The position numbers and the translations under genes are program-made. Below the pieces are notes generated by a model, which saw nothing but the letters and a program-made list of their open reading frames with translations, did not search any database and was not told the DNA's origin. A stretch of 64,000 nucleotides of DNA from the NCBI GenBank assembly GCA_020698575.1, contig CM036252.1, positions 6,846,178 to 6,910,177 on the forward strand. Reading direction: 5' to 3'. Numbering within the stretch: the stretch's first letter is position 1; each line of letters starts with the position of its first letter. Source of the stretch: Bostrychus sinensis. Its lineage: Eukaryota; Chordata; Actinopteri; Gobiiformes; Eleotridae. This document shows, piece after piece, positions 46,113-54,649 of this stretch.

Positions 46113-49100
46113 CTGAACAGAAAGATGTTTAACAGATGAAAGTTTTGTTTCACTGACAGTGTGTGAGATATGAGGAGGTTTCAGACCTGTTTCCGTTGGT
46201 TGTAGATGGACACTGTTACTCTCTGTGCTTTATTCCATGGAGCTTGGTTTTTCCACTCCAGGTCAGTGTTCAGAGGATCTGGAGAGGCTGAAGTTGGACA
46301 ACAACCTTCTGCCCAGATCTAAACAGGAAATGTACTTTAAATGGGCATCACTCAAATCAAAGAGGTTTTTCTGATTAAGACAAAGACCAGAGTCCTGATT
46401 GTTTTGCCTCTCAGTGAGATAACATCTAATTAAAAATACAGGAAAACATTACAGGAGTTTATGAGGCTGTAGCTGCAGAGGAGTCAAGCAGAGTTTCAAT
46501 TTATAAAAGGGAAGTTTAAACACATCTACTAAAGTCCATAAAGTGTTAATGGAAGTGTTAAACTCACAGTGACAGTAGATTGAGGCTTCAGGTGAAAATT
46601 ATTACTGAATTTGTAGATGTAGGATTCTTTGTTGACCAGCTCTATTTTCACAGTCCAGTTTCTCATTTGCTGTGGTGTCTAAAGACAGTGAGAAACAGAA
46701 GGTGATCAGAACTAAATGTATCGCTGTATGTTTTGGAGAAATTTTATTCAAGCCTTATTTTGCTGCCTTTACCTTTTCGGCCGTGTTTCTGAGACGGACA
46801 TTTGTGCCTTTTTGATCAATGCTGTCTATAATGATTCTTTTTGTCTCCTTCATTTTGTCTGAATATTTTTCTTCTTGAGGCTGAAAGAGAAAACATACAT
46901 TTACAAAAACACAGAATAGATCTGAGTCACATAGATTCACCTCTTTGTTCAGCTCCTTCTCCTCTGTAACTCTCTCAACCTCAGCCTGTACAACAGCATG
47001 TTATTTCTGCATTAAACTATCAGAAATGTCAAAATCTGATTTTAAATAAATGTGCTGCATACCAAATGATTCTCTGTATTTATTTCCTGGTCCTGGGCCT
47101 CTGGAGACTCATCTCCAGTTTCTTCATGAACCTCCTCCACATCCACAGCTGCCTCAGCTTCATCTGGAGAGTTTTTAGTGGCCTCTGTGTAAAATAAAAT
47201 AATTCTCATGTATCAAAGTAAAACTGCATTATTTTCACAGATGAATCTTATTATAATATACTGAGATAAAGGTTTACTGCTTAAAACTGTGCTGTTTTGC
47301 TGGGTTTCAGTCTCGTGACTCTGGTGATGTGCAGAATCCAGAGGGAGGTCAGGAAGTGAACTCTGGTTTAACACAGTGTGTGATGGAGGAGAGAGTGGAC
47401 GCCCAGACTCTGGATGGACCTGCACAGAGCAGATATCAACAAAAGATCACTAAACACACTGAGTCTGACCTGAACAGTTTACAGAAAACTGACCCATCCC
47501 ACAGTTTTTACTGGATTTTTTTTACTGGATTTACAATATAATGTCTGTGTCAAAAACTACCTCCTTCAGACCTCGTACAGTACAGCTGTAGTTGTCATGA
47601 TCCTGTCTCTGTCCTGTTCTGTGTGTTTTGTTTCCCTTGTTTTATTTTGTAGTCTTCGTATCTCCTTATCCCCGCCCTAAAGTGTTTCAGCTGTGCCCTG
47701 TGCCCCATGTGTATATAATCCCTGTGTTCTCCTCTGTCCTGCAGCAGCCTGCATGTCACCCACTTCATGTGTAAGTCTGTTTTTGTGTTTTGCTCTGCCT
47801 TTGAATTTTGATTTTTGTGTTTCTCCTTTGGTTTTTTGTGTGGAGGATTTTTGGATTTTGGACTCAGTTTTGTTTTTGGATGTTTTTCCCCTTGTGTATT
47901 TTGGATTTGTTCATTAAAATAACTTTAAATGTTCACTGCCACAGTCCTGTTTTTTGTGTCTGTTTCCCCTGTGTTCCACCACATCATGACAGAATGAACC
48001 AACCAAACTTGGACCCAGCAGACTGCTCGGTGGAGACAGAGTCTGCTTGTTTTATTAAGAAGTGGGGCAGAGGACTTTCTCCTGTGGCTGCTTAGCAGCA
48101 GGCCCAAGACTATGCCTGTTTGTAGGCAGTCACTTTTCGCCTGGGCCCCACCAGTTCCTCTTCTGCTCATTATCCTCCATCTGTGTCCCACCTGTTCTCT
48201 CTTCACCTGTGTCTGCAGCTCTGCCCTGAGCTTCGCCCTTGGTTTTGGCTTCTTCCGTCGCCTTTGGGTGGCTCCCACCTCCAGATTCAGTCTCTTTTTC
48301 TCCACCGCAGTGGCAGCCACTGGACCTAGACCTTCCTCCGCCTGATTGGCCGTTATCGCAGGACCCTGTTCCCGGTCCTGTCCCGAGGCCTCCTCCAGAC
48401 ACTGATCTCTTTCCGGAGTGGTCAATGCCTTGTCCTCTTCAGGGACCGCCACTGGACACTGATCTCTGTCTGAGATGATCTCTGCCTGTTCCTGTTCAGG
48501 GACAGAAACAGAGAAATCTCAGAATAGATCTGAGTCACATAGATTCACCTCTTTGTTCAGCTCCAGTTCAGTAAAACGCTCAGAAATGTTCAAATATGAT
48601 TTAAAGAAGTGCAGCATACCAAATGATTCTCTGTATTTATTCCCTGGTCCTGGGCCTATCTAAGAGATAAAAAGTTTCCTACTTAAAACTGTACAGTTTT
48701 GCTGGGTTTCAGTCACATGACCCCAGTGATGTGCAGAATCTACTTTGTGTGATGGAGGAGAGAGTGTACGCTCGAACTCTGGATGGACCTGCACAGAGTG
48801 GACATCGGCAAAAGATCACTAAACACACTGGACCTGTACAGTTTACAGAAAACTGACCAATCCCAGTTTACTTGCCGTTGATCCAACTGATGTCACAAAC
48901 TACTACTACCTCAAACTGCACAACTATAGATATTGTGCATAAGATAAGCGCCTGCAGTCTTCTTTTGACAGCATTCAGTCTCAACTTTTACAACTCAGGT
49001 TGCTGCTGGATGCAGGCAAAACAAAGGGCATGTTATTTTCCAACAGGAAGAAGGTGCCCACACCTCTCCCAACAATCACCACCAAACAAGGACTGCCTAT

Positions 49101-52100
49101 CTTCTGCCTAACATCTTATAAAAACCTTGGGATAATAAACATGCGCAGACTCCTAGAGAGTCCTAGAGTCCCACTGAGATTCAGAATCTCATTTACAGGG
49201 AGTCCTGGCCCCATGGGGGACCTGTTGTACATGTTTTTAGTGGTAGGGGAAACCAGAGCACCCGGAGGAAACCTACACAGACACAGGGAGAACATGCAAA
49301 CTCCACACAGAAAGGCCCCACCCGGTCCAGGAATCAAACCCTGTTCTCTGTGGTCGATTAGGAACTGGCCAATCACAGCTGGGATTTTTCTACCAATTTG
49401 TTCTGTTGCAACAGCCACAAGCCGCACAAACATTGTGCCTTTTTGATCAACGCTGTCTATAATGATGTTACATTTGTTCACCTTTATTTTGTTCTCTTCT
49501 TGACGCTAAAACAGAAAACACAAATATTTACAAAAACACAGAAGACTCTGACTAGATCTTAGTCACATAGATTCACCTCTTTGTTCAGCTCCTTCTCCTC
49601 TGTAACTCTCTCAACCTCAGCCTGTACAACAGCAAGTTATTTCTGCATTAAACTATCAGAAATGTCAAAATCTGATTTCAAATAAATGAGCTAAATACCA
49701 AATGATTCTCTGTATTTATTTCCTGGTCCTGGTCTCCAGTTTCTTCATGAACCTCCTCCACATCCACAGCTGCCTCAGCTTCATCTGGAGAGTTTTCTAG
49801 TGGCCTCTGTGTAAAATAAAATCACAATCATTGCATTGTTATTGAATAAAAGGAGCATTATTTTCACAGATGATTCCATTGCAATGTGCTATTAAATGTT
49901 TCTAAAAATATTTTAACTATTATTAATCATGGGTAGCTCCAGGTTTTGCAAAGTGCAATTTAAGACCTTTTTAAAACTTTAAATGCCATCTAGACATAAA
50001 TAAAATGCCAGCATCATCAAAAACAGAACAATTATCTGTATGAAATTTACACTTTTACATAAGGAAATTTCCATATTTATACTGTATCTGAAAGTCAAGG
50101 TTTTACTCTGAAAGCCTAATACAAATATAATAACTCCAGAGCTGCATTAAAAAAATCTAAATACAGCTGAATCATAAATGTCAGTGGTATAAGTTTTTTT
50201 CCCATAAGTTGTAGATGTTGTTATTGTAGCAGCAGTACTTTTTTGTAATATTAACATAAACATTTGTCAAATTTAAGGCCTTTATAAACAAAATGCAATA
50301 TCTACTTTACTACTAAGATTTAATACTTTTTAAGACCTTGGGGTTACCCTGTAATTATAAAAGTCACAATAACTTACGATATTTGCTGTACTTTCTTCTC
50401 CGTCTGATGAACACAATGATCCCAACAACGATAATCCCAAAGAAAAGAGCCGCCACAACGATCAAAATGATTATTGTGCGACGAAAGTTGACCTGGAAAA
50501 CACTATCTGAAAAATGGATTTTAATCAGGCAACATCACATCAGTCCAGAAAAACATGAACCAAAGGGCTTTTTTTTCCTGTTCTTACCTGGAACCTGAAA
50601 ACTGGTGTGTGTGGTGATGTTGGTGGAGCTCTGGGACACTCTACAGGTGAAGGTGCTGCTCTGCTCCACAGTCACTCTGCTGCTCACATTATAGAGGCCA
50701 TCAGGACGTGTGTGTGTGTGTGTACGCTCAGCAGAGAGGAGCCTCCCCTCAGAGTCCAGCCACAACAGCTCCGGCTCCGGATACCAGGCTCCAGAGTCAC
50801 ACTGGAGAACCACTGCAGACCTCCACACATCTACAGAGGACACTGACACTACAGGAGGAGAGGACCAACCTGGGCAGGACAGAATGAGGGCACTGGCATC
50901 ATTCATATTTGTGAATCAAATCATCATACGGTTAAGTGTAAAGCTCAATTTTCTATACGCAACAACAAGAGAAGACTTTGAATAATAGGCTAAACCTCTG
51001 CTAGACTCTGGCATTCACATTTTTATTCAAAACCTTAATCCTTAATCTTCATCAAGTCTAACTATTTATTTATTGCCATCATGTCTAGAGGCTCTGGCTC
51101 TATGCTAACGTTACATTAATTTTTTTTATTATACTATTATATTCTCTGCATTTGACCCATCCCTCAATACCGCTGGTAACCTGTCAGGAGCAGTGGGCTG
51201 CTGCAGTGCAGCGCCTGGGGACCCTTCTCCAGATCTTGTGCCAGGATCCTGGTCAGGAGGATCTGGCTGGAGGTTTTAGCCTATTGTGCATGTTTTGAGG
51301 TTGATGGGGAAAACCGGAGCACCCGGAAGAAACCCACCCAGACACGGGGAGAACATACAAACTCCCTGTATCTGAAAGGCCCCACATGGTCCGGGAATCG
51401 AACCCGGGACCTTCTTGCTGTGAGAGTGCTAACCACTAAGCCACCGTGCCGCCAAGGAGAGTTGTCCATCACATGCTAACGTTAGTTCAGGGTTTGTAAC
51501 TTTGAAAACTCACTAGCACAGAAATAACAAGGTCCCTTTACAAAAGTATTAGAACATAATTAGTTTTGTATATTACACTTACCAACATTTAATTTTACTG
51601 AGGTTTCTATGTCCTGTATTGGGAGATAACATCTGTACGTTCCACTGTCAGATGTTTCAACCTTTGTCAGTTTGAGTGAAATGTTTCCGTTTTTCAGCTC
51701 GTCTGTGAACAGAGACGTTCTGCCGACTGAAACGTGGGTTTTTTACATCAGGTAGCTCGTCTTGAGAACGCCACACATAAACAAATCTTGGGTCCAGGTC
51801 TGGTCTGGACCACTCCAATGTGAAATCTGTGACATCTCTGGGAGGTTTAAAGACACACGGCAAAATGACGTCTTCACCGATTGTGGCAACTATCGGCTGA
51901 GTCGAGCCGATCAGAGACTGTCCTGGAGAAGATGTTTTTATTAATATTTGATTACATGGCAAGAAATTATGTTACTGATTTACAAATATAAGAATCAAAA
52001 TCATGTGTTTTTTCAAACATATACAAAATAAATATAAGCAAAATTCAATTGTTATTATTATTATTATTATTATTTTTTAATATTATGATTAATATAGGAC

Positions 52101-54590
52101 TAACTATAGGATAGATAAATGTACCAAGCCTACCCTGCCCTGTGAATGACAGAGAGGGGGGAGGAGCCCTGCAGGGACTGCAGTCTGACTAAATACACAG
52201 GCTTCTGGGTTTACTGTGTAACCTACCTCTGCAGAGGATTGTATGGAGCAGACACAACAGGAGCACTCGCAGAAACATGTCTGATCTGTTTAACTCAGCG
52301 TCTGACAGATCTGCAAAAAAACATAAAATAAAATAAATTACACACATATTCAATGTATTCAACAGAATTAGTTAATATTCGTCAAGGAGGTTAGGTTTTT
52401 TGCCAACGTTAAGTCCTCAGTTTGTCTGTTAACAAGATAACTCAACAAGAGAAAATAAAATCAAATTGGTCAGATTTGGATGAAATATTTTTTGTGGATC
52501 TAGAGCCAAAGCTTTAAAAAGAATCAGACATTATACAATACACTGGTAACCTGGCAAAAGCCAGACTGATATAACGTTAGCAACTTCTAGTCTGGAATGC
52601 CTCCTGATGAAAACATTTGTAAAGGAGCAGGACTTTCAGCAGAGCCTTAACCTGTGCAGTCAGACACACTCTGTTCTTATTTGTGACCGGGGACAGCAGC
52701 AGAAGCCAGCTGTACAAAGACTTGTAGAAAAAGTGGGTTTGTTTGAATGTTGTCGTTACATCAGACGTCAGTGGGACTTTACTGTTTTTAAAATGGAAAC
52801 AAGAAGAAGACAAAAATCACACAGAAGACTGAACAACAACGAGGACTTCAGCAGAACCAACAGGTGATGAAGGAAAGCACCAAAAGCTGTTAATCAGACC
52901 AGAGAAGTTTATGCTTTGGTGCCATTTTGGTTATTTTCAACAGAAGATTATCTTGCAAGAGTCATTTCTGATAAACTGCTGTGATAGGCCACATGCAAAA
53001 CGACCGGGGAGAAGCTCCTCGCGATGACTGAAGAACCAGACTGTCCTGCTTTTGAAAAGAAAGTATGAGGGGCTGGCTGTCCAGGAGGGGAGAATACTTG
53101 CAGGTTTTTGGATAAAGTGCCAGCTCTGTAGCTAAAACACAAACAGCTGCGACAGTAAAACAACACAAGACGTTAGAAGATTTGTGCTGTTTTTGTGAAT
53201 GTATAGCAGCACACTTACATTTTTCAGCTTAGCCATGTTTATAACAAGTATCGATGAAAGACCTTGTTGTTAGCAAACCTAAAACCCGCCCACTCGCCGC
53301 AGTGCTGCCACACTGCTGGGCTGAACCCAAACAAATCAGCGAGAGTCTGACCAGGTCAGGGTTTAGAAAAAAAAAAATCACCACAAATCATCTGCAGTGC
53401 AAGTTAACGTCCTGGCAGAGTTCTGACCTCTCTGGAGTCAGGTTTTCTTAAAAACAACAGGTCACTGAAATTTAGCTCTGGTACTCAAAGTCATGTTCTT
53501 ACTCTGCTCTGCTACACTATATACACTATACTACACTACACTATACTATATTCTTCAATATTGTACTGTACTATATTATACAGTACTACACTATACTACA
53601 TTATACAGTACTACACTATACTACATTATATAATACTACACTACTGTTACGGCCCAGAGCTGTATAGGCTCCTCCTCCTCCTCCTGGTGTGCAGGTGACT
53701 GTGATGTCCCGCCTCTCGTCCTTCGCTCTCTGCTTCCTGCTCTCGCTGCTGTTGCCCCGCTCCAGGCCTCTCCTCGCTTTGTTGCACCTTTGAGTTTGTT
53801 TTTCTTTTCGCACCTCAACACTTTCACACACGAACACACAACGCATCCAAGCACCCACACAACACCACTGACACCACACCTCACTGTAGTTTTTGTTATA
53901 TATTCATACTTTATTCTTAACAAATCAGTGTTCCCTCGATTGTTATGGCCCTGAGTCAAAACAGTACACAATACAATACTGCTGTGTCGTAAAGTGTAGT
54001 AAAGTGTATTGTAGTGTAACTAGCCTACACAATACTACACTACACAATACTATACTATACTGTAAAAGCCAAATATTATGGGATTTCATTTCTCACTTAC
54101 TGTGACGCTGCTACAGAACACTCGTCTTAAACTTTGTCTAAGTTCGCCATCTAGAGGCTGAAAACTGTCATCACAAATGCTAAATGCTAAGCTAATATCC
54201 CATACCTCTCATGAATACTTGCACTTACTCTGTAGTCTCTACTGCTATAATAAATATACTGCTCTTTAAATACTGCTCTGTACGTCTCTATAAATAATAT
54301 GAACAATAATAACCCGACCTAATATGACCTGAATCTGGTGTAATGTGTTTAAAACCAAATAATCCACTAAGAACTGCTCTGACAGGTCTTACAGACAGTA
54401 AACAGCTTCACACAGCTACTTTCTCTCTCTCACAGCAACTTTAATGTGACACTTACTTTTCAGAGTCTCCTTCAGCTGCTCAGACCAAAAACAGACCTCT
54501 CCTCTTCTCCAGGTCTGTGTTGTTCGAGAACAGAGGACACAGAAATCCCAAACACTTTCACTTTCCACATGAGACAGCAGTGGCTGCAGT
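46065..54590 (-). CDS. Gene B: Ig receptor with lamin tail domain (gene span)
   Basis: Exon order: first exon 54590-54457, leader 52310-52227, IgV 51922-51583 (frameshift), IgC-like 50869-50588, TM 50506-50378, tail cassettes 49806-47063, coil 46985-46941, LTD exons 46880-46773, 46678-46568, 46318-46187, 46112-46065. Phases agree at every join if the proximal tail copy is skipped. Product: type I membrane protein with two Ig domains outside and a coiled coil plus LTD inside. The LTD is an Ig-fold domain known from nuclear lamins and some other proteins. Its presence in a BTN-like receptor is, to my knowledge, unusual; the join rests on phase, order and repeated cassettes, not on a transcript. 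Confidence 0.6.
46187..46318 (-). CDS. Gene B lamin tail domain exon 3
   Basis: 132 bp, acceptor TGTTTAG, donor GTCTGA, phase 0-0, 44 codons. It reads IWAEGCCPTS, TDLEWKNQAPW and RVTVSIYN. In lamins the same region reads T-IWA-AGAG-...-TDLVWK-Q--W, so the Trp, Asp-Leu-x-Trp-Lys and Gln positions agree. Strongest evidence for the LTD. Confidence 0.8.
46568..46678 (-). CDS. Gene B lamin tail domain exon 2
   Basis: 111 bp, acceptor CTTTAG, donor GTGAGT, phase 0-0, 37 codons: TPQQMRNWTVKIEL, YIYKFSNNFHLKPQSTVT. The lamin pattern is QxMxNWxIxR...YxFxxxFxLKxGQxVT. NW, Y-F, F-LK and VT are shared. Confidence 0.8.
46773..46880 (-). CDS. Gene B lamin tail domain exon 1
   Basis: 108 bp, acceptor TTTCAG, donor GTAAAG, phase 0-0, 36 codons. 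A Lys/Glu-rich lead (PQEEKYSDKMKETKR) is followed by IIIDSIDQKGTNVRLRN. In lamins the LTD starts with a strand and then GxxVRLRNxS, which this matches (GTNVRLRNTAEK). Degraded copies of this exon at 23.9, 26.7 and 49.5 kb keep IIIDSIDQKGT and VRL. Confidence 0.8.
46941..46985 (-). CDS. Gene B short coil exon, distal
   Basis: 45 bp, TACAG acceptor, GTGAAT donor, phase 0-0: AEVERVTEEKELNKE, identical in sequence to the gene A exon at 26774-26818. It links the tail exon 47063-47184 to the LTD. Confidence 0.6.
47063..47184 (-). CDS. Gene B cytoplasmic tail exon, distal, intact
   Basis: 122 bp, acceptor TTTACACAG, donor GTATGC, phase 1-0. It reads TKNSPDEAEAAVDVEEVHEE and TGDESPEAQDQEINTENHL. The TM exon (50378-50506) ends in phase 1, so it can splice straight to this exon and skip the broken proximal copy at 49699-49806. 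Confidence 0.6.
47185..47592. repeat. Duplicated intron block (copy 4)
   Basis: Same block as 18788-19115 and 24260-24665. Confidence 0.8.
47593..47991 (+). mobile_element. 399-bp LTR copy with internal stub
   Basis: TGTCATGA...TCATGACA ends. The MNQPNLDPADC stub follows to about 48100. Same flanks as the 21.9- and 24.7-kb copies. Minus-strand frames of 175 codons that run from the 285-bp exon through this LTR are open in three copies because the copies are duplicates. Confidence 0.7.
48207..48491 (-). CDS. Candidate 285-bp tail exon, copy 4 (gene B)
   Basis: 285 bp, CCTGAACAG acceptor, GTGAAG donor, phase 0-0, open: QCPVAVPEEDKALTTPE, DREQGPAITANQAEEG, RRRKKPKPRAKLRAELQTQ. It lies between the shortened coil copy (about 48550-48575) and the LTR. 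Acidic then basic; no known domain. Confidence 0.42.
48540..48870. repeat. Truncated tail exon and intron block in gene B
   Basis: At 48615-48660 only the 3' part of a tail exon remains (donor side), fused to the diverged intron block. The acceptor is lost. A deletion of about 170 bp relative to 25688-25860. Confidence 0.55.
48880..49505. repeat. LINE fragment, SINE fragment and LTD-exon remnant, copy 3
   Basis: 48880-49165 (+) is the LINE reverse-transcriptase fragment (LLLDAGKTKGMLFS). 49185-49435 is the SINE fragment. From 49505 down the minus strand gives RQEENKIK ... CNIIIDSVDQKGTMFVRL. Same arrangement as 23350-23970 and 26090-26704. Confidence 0.65.
49577..49621 (-). CDS. Gene B short coil exon, proximal
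   Basis: 45 bp, phase 0-0, AEVERVTEEKELNKE. Part of the proximal cassette next to the TM exon. Confidence 0.5.
49699..49806 (-). pseudogene. Gene B proximal tail exon, frameshifted
   Basis: 108 bp instead of 122: a 15-base deletion (the GDESP region) and one extra A in the run after CACTAG shift the frame. Acceptor and donor are intact. If included, it would break the reading frame; skipping to 47063-47184 keeps it. Confidence 0.6.
50378..50506 (-). CDS. Gene B transmembrane exon
   Basis: 129 bp, TTTCAG acceptor, GTAAG donor, phase 1-1, one codon longer than in gene A. A hydrophobic helix (LFFGIIVVGIIVFI) is followed by RRRRKYSKY. Confidence 0.8.
50588..50869 (-). CDS. Gene B IgC-like exon
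   Basis: 282 bp, CCTGCCCAG acceptor, GTAAGA donor, phase 1-1. It contains VVLQCDSGAWYPEPELLWLD and SSTFTCRVSQ; the visible residue change from gene A is W to R in SVDVWGS/SVDVWRS. Membrane-proximal BTN-type C domain. Confidence 0.85.
51121..51455 (-). mobile_element. tRNA-derived SINE in gene B intron 2
   Basis: On the minus strand it starts GGCGGCACGGTGGCTTAGTGG, with A-box-like GGCTTAGTGGTTAG and a perfect B box GGTTCGATTCC. The body has GTGTCTGGGTGGGTTTC and the tail ends in GGGATGGGTCAAATGCAGAG and an AT-rich run. Gene A lacks it at the same place (near 29960), so it inserted after the A/B split. It is not a tRNA gene. Confidence 0.85.
51583..51922 (-). pseudogene. Gene B IgV exon, one-base frameshift
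   Basis: 340 bp against 339 in gene A. Splice sites are intact. It reads GQSLIGSTQPIVATIGEDV, VILPCVFKPP, FTLEWSRPDLDPRFVYVWRS, then PRFS and a shift caused by one extra base at about 51724 (CTGCCGACTG where gene A has CTGCCACTG). The F-strand Cys is lost in the shifted frame. Either the gene is inactivated or this base is an assembly error; all other gene B core exons are open. Confidence 0.8.
52040..52090. repeat. (ATT)n microsatellite
   Basis: Short ATT run in intron 1 of gene B, matching the longer one at 30540-30600. Confidence 0.75.
52227..52310 (-). CDS. Gene B leader exon
   Basis: TTTTGCAG acceptor, ATG at 52278, 17 codons plus one base, GTAGGT donor (52221-52226). MFLRVLLLCLLHTILCR, identical to genes A and 1. 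Intron 1 to the IgV exon is only about 300 bp here, against 9.5 kb in gene A. Confidence 0.8.
52335..54456. repeat. Duplicated 5' flank of gene B (paralogous to 40020-42359)
   Basis: Mostly intron 1 between the first exon and the leader. It has CTACACTATAC-type microsatellite at 53510-53640 and lacks the hAT MITE of the gene A copy. It carries a stretch at about 52980-53110 absent from the gene A copy. Confidence 0.75.
54457..54590 (-). promoter_or_regulatory. Gene B first exon with IRF/ISRE-type motif
   Basis: GGAAAGTGAAAGT on the minus strand at 54554-54566, then the conserved ATTTCTGTGTCC and an untranslated exon to the GTAAGT donor (54451-54456). Confidence 0.6.
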
Positions 54591-54649
54591 GCGACATTAC
54601 AGCCACAAGAGGGCAGTACTGCAACACGTGATAGTTTCAGTGGATTCTT

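Noticed and set aside
51360..51455. tRNA gene
   Set aside because: A and B boxes are present, but the sequence continues into a SINE body and tail, and no acceptor stem pairs.
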